Source of the DNA: Candidatus Nanopelagicales bacterium
Lineage (GTDB): Bacteria; Actinomycetota; Actinomycetes; S36-B12
Assembly: GCA_023264215.1 (NCBI GenBank)
Contig: JALQSY010000117.1
Location: 1 to 5,888 of the forward strand
DNA length: 5,888 bases
Reading direction: 5' to 3'
Positions within the stretch are counted from its first letter, which is position 1, and every line of letters starts with the position of its first letter. A model generated the notes under the pieces. The model worked only from the letters and a program-made list of their open reading frames with translations, did not search any database and was not told the DNA's origin. Shown one piece after another: positions 5,320 to 5,888 of this stretch. The position numbers and the translations under genes were made by a program.

Positions 5320-5888
5320 CTAGATCAGCCGGTCGATCGTCGAGGCGAGCGCCGGCTCGGGCTGGGCCCCCACCACCCGATCGACCGGCTTGCCGTCGCG
5401 CAGGAAGACCAGCGTCGGGATCGAACTGGCGTCGAAGCTGCGCGAGATCCCGGGGTTGTCGTCGACGTTCACCTTGACGACCTTGAGCCTGCCGGCATAG
5501 CGCTCGGCGAGCCGCTCGAGCACCGGGGCCACCATGCGGCACGGCCCGCACCAGGGGGCCCACAGGTCCACCAGCACGAGTTCCTTGGTCGCGGTCACCT
5601 GAGCGAAGTCCGAGTCCGTCGCCTCGGCGATCCACGGCAGGTCGCGCTTGCACGACGCGCAGCGCGGACGACCGGTCGCCGCGGCGGGGACGAGCTGCCA
5701 GCGCCAGCCGGACAGCACGAGCTGCGCGGCGACGGCCACGCCGAGCACGACCAGCCCGGCCAGCGCCCCCGGCCCGCGCGTGCCGAGCGGCCCGGCGACT
5801 GGCATCCGCAGGGTCCGCCGCCGACGGGCCGTCCGCAGGGCCGCGACCGCGACCACGAGGGTCGCGACGGGCAGCACGACGTCCAGCG
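5320..5888 (-). CDS. 5'-partial membrane-anchor/thioredoxin chimera (TrxC-type domain with WCGPC)
   Basis: The frame is open to the window edge, so the true start is unseen; GTG at 5877 is the first possible start, and numbering is from it. Residues 1-14 and about 38-57 are membrane helices around an Arg-rich loop (six Arg in 15-24). GWRWQLVPA (57-65) follows, then AATGRPRCASCKRDLPW, the second half of a TrxC-type zinc ribbon (Cys73, Cys76). The thioredoxin fold covers about 83-185, with WAPWCGPC ending at Cys113 and cis-Pro154 in SSIPT. Third positions stay G/C on both sides, so the whole frame looks coding. By the positive-inside rule the thioredoxin would face outward. The membrane half resembles, from memory, the N-terminus of actinobacterial PAF-acetylhydrolase-like hydrolases. 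It may be a natural fusion, a deletion product or an assembly join. Confidence 0.75.
   Translation of the reverse strand, partial: LDVVLPVATLVVAVAALRTARRRRTLRMPVAGPLGTRGPGALAGLVVLGVAVAAQLVLSGWRWQLVPAAATGRPRCASCKRDLPWIAEATDSDFAQVTATKELVLVDLWAPWCGPCRMVAPVLERLAERYAGRLKVVKVNVDDNPGISRSFDASSIPTLVFLRDGKPVDRVVGAQPEPALASTIDRLI

Noticed and set aside
5701..5740. Frameshift in the thioredoxin gene hiding the first CxxC of the zinc ribbon
   Set aside because: Reading the other two frames here gives no CPxCGxxNRVP-like sequence, and the annotated frame keeps G/C third positions across the join, so a simple frameshift does not explain the missing half.

Overview
The window is GC-rich throughout, with third codon positions that are almost all G or C. 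Together with a Streptomyces/Mycobacterium-type secreted serine hydrolase, a TrxC-type thioredoxin of the actinomycete kind and start codons that look leaderless, this points to a high-GC Actinomycetota chromosome or contig. I cannot name the genus. No rRNA, tRNA, CRISPR array, insertion sequence or phage gene is visible.

Layout. At the left, a 72-residue two-helix membrane protein (minus strand, 34-252) and a small lipoprotein (plus strand, 345-794) diverge from a 92-base spacer. The lipoprotein gene then converges on the GNAT acetyltransferase gene so tightly that the tetranucleotide CTAG (791-794) supplies the stop codon of both. From there to 5210 every gene lies on the minus strand, read right to left: a secreted alpha/beta-hydrolase of the tripeptidyl-aminopeptidase/Hip1 type (3684-5210), an enoyl-CoA hydratase/isomerase (2916-3665), an AMP-forming acyl-CoA ligase (1354-2919) and the GNAT (791-1357). 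The last three are joined by two ATGA stop/start overlaps and are very probably one translationally coupled unit. At the right edge is a 5'-truncated reading frame (5320-5888) whose N-terminal half is two membrane helices and whose C-terminal half is a thioredoxin with WCGPC.

How the genes may work together. The ligase would activate a carboxylic acid to its CoA thioester, and the crotonase-fold enzyme would hydrate or isomerise an unsaturated acyl-CoA. The coupled GNAT could be a modifying enzyme or simply a co-transcribed gene. The exported hydrolase could release substrate outside the cell, but its link to the CoA genes is only by position.

Points worth most attention: (1) the right-edge thioredoxin lacks the first half of its zinc ribbon and is joined in frame to what looks like the membrane N-terminus of a different protein family; (2) three genes (lipoprotein, hydrolase, hydratase) share TAnnnT exactly six bases before ATG, a leaderless-promoter signature; (3) at the hydratase this -10 element lies inside an 18-base interrupted palindrome filling the gap between two genes; (4) the ligase has Arg where the catalytic A10 lysine normally sits. 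I see no clear evidence of a wholly new multi-gene system.
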